64,000 bases of DNA from the NCBI GenBank assembly GCA_002007465.1, contig LNAC01000038.1:6124280-6188279 (forward strand), in the 5' to 3' direction. The first letter of the stretch is position 1. Each line of letters begins with the position of its first letter. Below are positions 60,106-64,000 of the stretch, one piece after another. The notes below the pieces were generated by a model that searched no databases, was not told the DNA's origin, and was given only the letters and a program-made list of their open reading frames with translations. The DNA comes from Ailurus styani (taxonomy: Eukaryota; Chordata; Mammalia; Carnivora; Ailuridae). The position numbers and the translations under genes are program-made.

Positions 60106-61739
60106 GGTTTGCATTTAACACTGCAATACACATTTTTGAACATAGCCACGACTAGCAAAACACTTCCTTTTTGCATAAATATGTACAATATATGATTAGC
60201 TTAGTGACATCAGTAGTGGAAAAAATAATGATTTCCCTGTGATTTCTGATGATTTTATGGTTATGTCCTTATAATATGAGTGAACTAAAAAAAGTACACC
60301 ATCTTCCATTAAGTTTATTATTTATATAAAAATTAAAACTAATATGGGTTAATACTCCTTGTAAAATTCTGATCTATATTTATTTTTTCATTTACTCTTA
60401 CAGTAACCCTATCATCTTTAAAATTTTATAGATAAGGAATTTGGATTATTAAAATTAAATAGAGAATACATTAGAACATTCTTTCAGGGGTAGGTAATTG
60501 ATATTACAGGTAAGAGTGACAAATATGCGATCTATTATAATTCCTTAATGTCCACATACATTCTTCACTAACTGGTCTTCACTATCATGATTTATTACTG
60601 AGAGTAGTTGGATTGTTTAAAAAAAAGAACTGAGTCACTACCGTTTTGTGGCTAATCTTGAATAGATAGGTAGTGTATAATAAATCAAGTGTATCAGCTC
60701 CAGTTCTTTTTCTGGTTCTCCTATTCTATTACTTTAGAAGATTTATTTAAATTACCTTAGATTAATTTGTTTTGACTGCAAATAGGTTAAACAGTGTCTA
60801 CATCTCAGAATACATTTGATATGTAGTAAAATATGTTAATGTTTCTGGAACATTTTAGGTGATCAATAAATGTCAGTTTCCTCCCACTTAATATTTTATT
60901 GATACATGTACCGCTATACCCAGCTAGTCGCATTGCAACGTAGTCATCACATTATACTTTGAAGTCAAGTACCGTTCTATCCATAAGGTTATCTCTCTTC
61001 CATTCAAAATACAGCAGTAATACTAAATTTTGGGACCTGCAGAGGTTCTTTGTTTTCATATAGAAGGTAGGTCCAAGGACACATTGTCTCAGTGATTCCT
61101 ACAGAAGTTCAGTATCTTTGAAATTTTTGCCAGGTATAACCAATATACATCTAAACTTTTTTTCTTTACTTTTTCCAGTGTAGAATTTTCTAGGTTATTT
61201 TCTGTGTTATTATAGTTGAACAATCCCATGGAGATGAATAAACTAGGGATTTCTTTAGTTGTCCAAGGAAAAAGCTGAGTTAACCAAGCCCCCTCTTTTT
61301 TCTTGCAATACCTCTTTAGTTATCAGTCCATAACCGACGTGATGCCTTGTGTTTCATGCTATTCTTACAGTCTTCATGGTAAAGGAATCAGACTTCTTCC
61401 ACTGAATGCTTCATCATGAAGGTATAAACCCTTAACTTTATGATACTACGTTACAGTTAAAATTTAATTTCAGCCATTTCAAATCTCTGTCTTTTTGGGA
61501 AAAAAAATGTTGGCAGGGAGTAACACATGTCAAATGGCGCAAACTGTGTTATCTCTAAGGAGGTTATTCTGGCATCAACTATATGCCACTTCTGTTACAC
61601 ATATTTGGCCCAGATTTAGACACATATACAAGCCTCAGGGAAAGGAAATGGGATATAAATTCTACTCAGAGAAGAAATATATCCTGTAAGGAGTTCTATG
61701 CAGAAAGGCAGAACTGAAACCTGATAACAGCTAGGCATA
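60106..61739. other. Unassigned AT-rich DNA with MIR piece
   Basis: No gene recognised apart from the MIR fragment at about 60,375. The frame 61,495-61,689 has no visible domain. Confidence 0.45.
60375..60470 (-). mobile_element. MIR SINE fragment, antisense
   Basis: Contains tttactcttacagtaaccct, then ttttatagataaggaatttg, matching the reversed MIR segment that reads as tcacaacaaccct and ttttacagatgaggaaactg. Confidence 0.7.
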
Positions 61740-62085
61740 TCTGTTACAAACTGTGATATTTCCAATTTCTTCTTGAAATGTCCTTCCTTCCAGTACTTTT
61801 TATGACCAAGTTTATTATTCTTATCTTAGTATATGTACGACTTTGTTAGGGAGAGAACTCTCCCATATCAAACTAGTCTACCTTTATTATTTACCTCTTA
61901 TGTTACCCTATATCAATTATTTGCAGAATGAGTCACAGACTCATATTTTCCAAATGGATATTTGATTATTCATTCATTTTTTTGTCCCTTCTCAGAAGAA
62001 TGCAGGTTTTCTAGGGAGAGAAAACTGTCTGTCTTGTTCAGAGATGCATTCCGTATATAATAAGCACCAAATAAATACAAGTAGG
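61740..62085 (+). mobile_element. LINE-2 3' end, sense
   Basis: Landmarks are gaaatgtccttccttccag, the ctcttatgttaccctatat segment, gagagaaaactgtctgtctt and gttcagagatgcattccg, ending ataataagcaccaaataaat. This matches the L2 3' consensus order (gactgtgtctgtcttgttca, then gctcaataaat). Confidence 0.8.
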
Positions 62086-62939
62086 TTGGATACATGCATA
62101 TGACGTCAATTATTTCTAAATATTTTTAAACAACTTGAAAAGACTCTATGTAGACTAACACCTACCTATTTTGTCCCTCTAACCACCTCAAGTATTTTGG
62201 GAATACATTCCAGTAGGAATTAGAAGTGTATTTCCATTATATGAAGACAAATTTAATGGTTTTTCACATTCACACATTTGAAATGAGACTATAAGTGGGA
62301 ATAATATAGACCAAAAAATGAAAAATTATATAATTGCTATAAAAGGAAATCTATTGTCAGAGTATTAATTCATACATGAGAGAAAATGATACTTTGAGGA
62401 TACTTAGTGCATTTTTCCATCAAGGTGAAAAATTGTTCCATTTCAGCATAAAGACAACAGAGGCTTAAATTTAGTTGTAGCTAATAGATCATTTTGCACA
62501 ACATTAAGCCTGCAAAGTGCTTTTAACCATTTGTATTCTGTAGAACTTTTAAACAACTATGATGCAGTTAATTTCTGTGCACAGGGTCAGCTAAAAACCA
62601 TTGAGGCACCATTCAGGCAGTTAGAAAATATAGAAATGGCAAACAGAGTAAATTAGAATTGAAGGAAATTTGGGGTAAAGGGAAATAATTCCAGTTTGCA
62701 AGATTCTACAACGCAACTTCTCTTGACTCATTTACAAACATATAAAAGTAGAGGGAGAAGCTTGTCTAAGACCTACAAACCAGTCTTTTATCAGATTCTA
62801 GTTATAACTAACCCAGCATCATATCTGTAGATATACTGGTCTTGAAATTTGGTGATTTCACAATTCTGGCCAACTTTGGAGATTATTGTACTATGTAAAT
62901 TACCTCCTTGATGTCAAGTGTGTTCTTTCTTTAAGCCTG
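62086..62939. other. Unassigned AT-rich DNA
   Basis: No gene, RNA or repeat recognised. Confidence 0.5.
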
Positions 62940-62948
62940 CATTTTTTT

Positions 62949-63146
62949 TTAAAATTTTATTTATTTATTTGACACAGAGAGAGAGAGATTACAAGTAGGC
63001 AGAGAGGCAGGCAGAGAGACAGGGAGAGGAGGAAGCAAGCTCCCTGCTGAGCAGAGAGCCCGATGTGGGCCTCGATCCCAGGACCCTGGGATCATGACCC
63101 GAGCCGAAAGCAGAGGCTTTAACCCACTTAGCCACCCAGGCGCCCC
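62949..63146 (-). mobile_element. CAN-SINE, younger subfamily
   Basis: Antisense SINE: a T-run, aaaattttatttatttattt, attacaagtaggcagagagg, gcctcgatcccaggaccctg and a head ending cccaggcgcccc. The short catttttt-like sequences on each side may be the duplication but are ambiguous because they merge with the T-tail. Confidence 0.95.
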
Positions 63147-63300
63147 ATTTTTCTTGTTTCAGTTTTCATACATCATTTTTCTCTTTATTCGAGATGAAAG
63201 GGACAATGTCCCATCCATTTTCTTCAACTTTGGTAATTCCTTTATAGATTACTGATATACTCAGTATACCAACTCCCATTGGTATCTCAGTTGTCTTTTA

Positions 63301-63494
63301 TTTTTTTTAAAGGTTTTATTTATTTATTTGATAGAGAGACAGTGAGAGAGGGAACACAAGCAGGGGGAGTTGGGAGAGAAAGGAGCTGGCTTCCCACTGA
63401 GCAGGGAGCCCAGTGCAGGGCTTGATCCCAGGACCCTGGGATCATGACCTGAGCCAAAGCCAGATGCTTAACAGACTGAGCCACACAGGCACCC
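63301..63494 (-). mobile_element. CAN-SINE, older subfamily, nested at a LINE-1 insertion site
   Basis: Antisense SINE (acacaagcagggggagttgg, gcttgatcccaggaccctg, head ending cacacaggcacccc). The sequence ttgtctttta precedes it at 63,291-63,300 and a matching ttgtctttttat follows from 63,500. The frame 63,413-63,601 is SINE plus T-rich tail. Confidence 0.93.
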
Positions 63495-63510
63495 CTTGCT
63501 TGTCTTTTTA

Positions 63511-63617
63511 TTTTTTTAATTTATTTATTTATTTTTATTTTTTATTTTATTTTATTTTTAATTTTATTTTTATTCTTTTCCCAAGGGTTACAGATCTGTG
63601 ATTCATCAGGCTTACAT
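63511..63617 (-). mobile_element. Carnivore LINE-1 3' tip with long T-rich tail, antisense
   Basis: A T/ATTT-rich tail of about 65 bp (63,511-63,574) is followed by only about 40 bp of LINE-1 3' UTR: cttttcccaagggttacaga and tctgtgattcatcaggctta. Its duplication cttgcttgtctttta is seen at 63,495-63,510 (with one extra T) and 63,618-63,632. This is an extreme 5'-truncated insertion. Confidence 0.82.
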
Positions 63618-63632
63618 CTTGCTTGTCTTTTA

Positions 63633-64000
63633 AAGTAATGCTAGCCCGTGGTCCATTTTAAAGTAATGCCAGCTGGTGGTAGGCCCGTGGCCTACTTTAA
63701 CTTTTGAATCTTCATCTGAAATAGTCTTGCCGAACTGTTTGATTTTTGTTTTCCCTAATTAGGTTTGGATGTCTTGATATGATCAAGGATGTATTTTCAT
63801 ATACTTTGGACTAAACTGCTTCAGGTTTTAAAGCGTTCAGAACTTGAGAAAATGTGAATTCACTAGTTCAGTTGTCAGCACCTTTTCCCATGACATAATT
63901 TAAAATAATATGATATATATAATAGTAACTCTGACCGAATTAGGGATTCTTTGTGCCATTTTAAAGTGGGTGGTTTGTTATAAATGAAAAAGCCTAGTGA
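63633..64000. other. Unassigned DNA with a short local duplication
   Basis: No gene. A short imperfect repeat, tttaaagtaatgc, occurs at about 63,629 and 63,657, a 28-bp period, followed by agcccgtgg and ggcccgtgg. Confidence 0.5.

Overview
This window looks like non-coding DNA from a carnivore nuclear genome, most likely a caniform and probably a mustelid. I found no protein-coding exon, RNA gene, operon or CRISPR array. The strongest clue to origin is about 20 tRNA-Lys-derived CAN-SINE insertions, which are restricted to carnivores. Nine or ten of them carry a derived tail region (read on the minus strand as acaagtaggcagagaggcag) that I associate with mustelid SINEs. The species assignment is inference. 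The carnivore assignment is well supported.

The sequence is AT-rich throughout and is mainly layers of transposable elements separated by unassigned AT-rich DNA. Positions 1-18,000 hold MaLR (MLT1) LTR fragments, SINEs, MIRs, an ancient long repeat, a 165-bp direct repeat pair (12,969 and 15,241) and a 0.2-kb tandem duplication with a single N at its junction (8,694-9,108). Positions 18,400-25,700 are dominated by old antisense LINE-1 sequence with SINE and MLT1 insertions. Positions 26,851-33,163 are an old plus-strand ERVL provirus with both LTRs and broken pol, integrase and dUTPase-like remnants, interrupted by two SINEs. Positions 35,000-47,300 are mixed SINE, MIR, L2, MLT1 and unassigned DNA. 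Positions 47,380-50,385 are a truncated antisense LINE-1 with recognisable but broken ORF2. Positions 52,744-59,906 are a second provirus, class I (gammaretrovirus-like), on the minus strand with both LTRs and decayed gag and pol motifs. The end of the window has L2, SINEs and the 3' tip of a LINE-1.

No genes work together here. The useful information is the insertion history: target-site duplications, nesting order and microsatellites grown from SINE tails. The most unusual structure is at 46,004-46,248. A 56-bp block interrupts a SINE, and 48 bp of it is an inverted copy of the DNA just beyond the SINE's far end, matching at 46 of 48 positions. It looks like a template-switch mutation.
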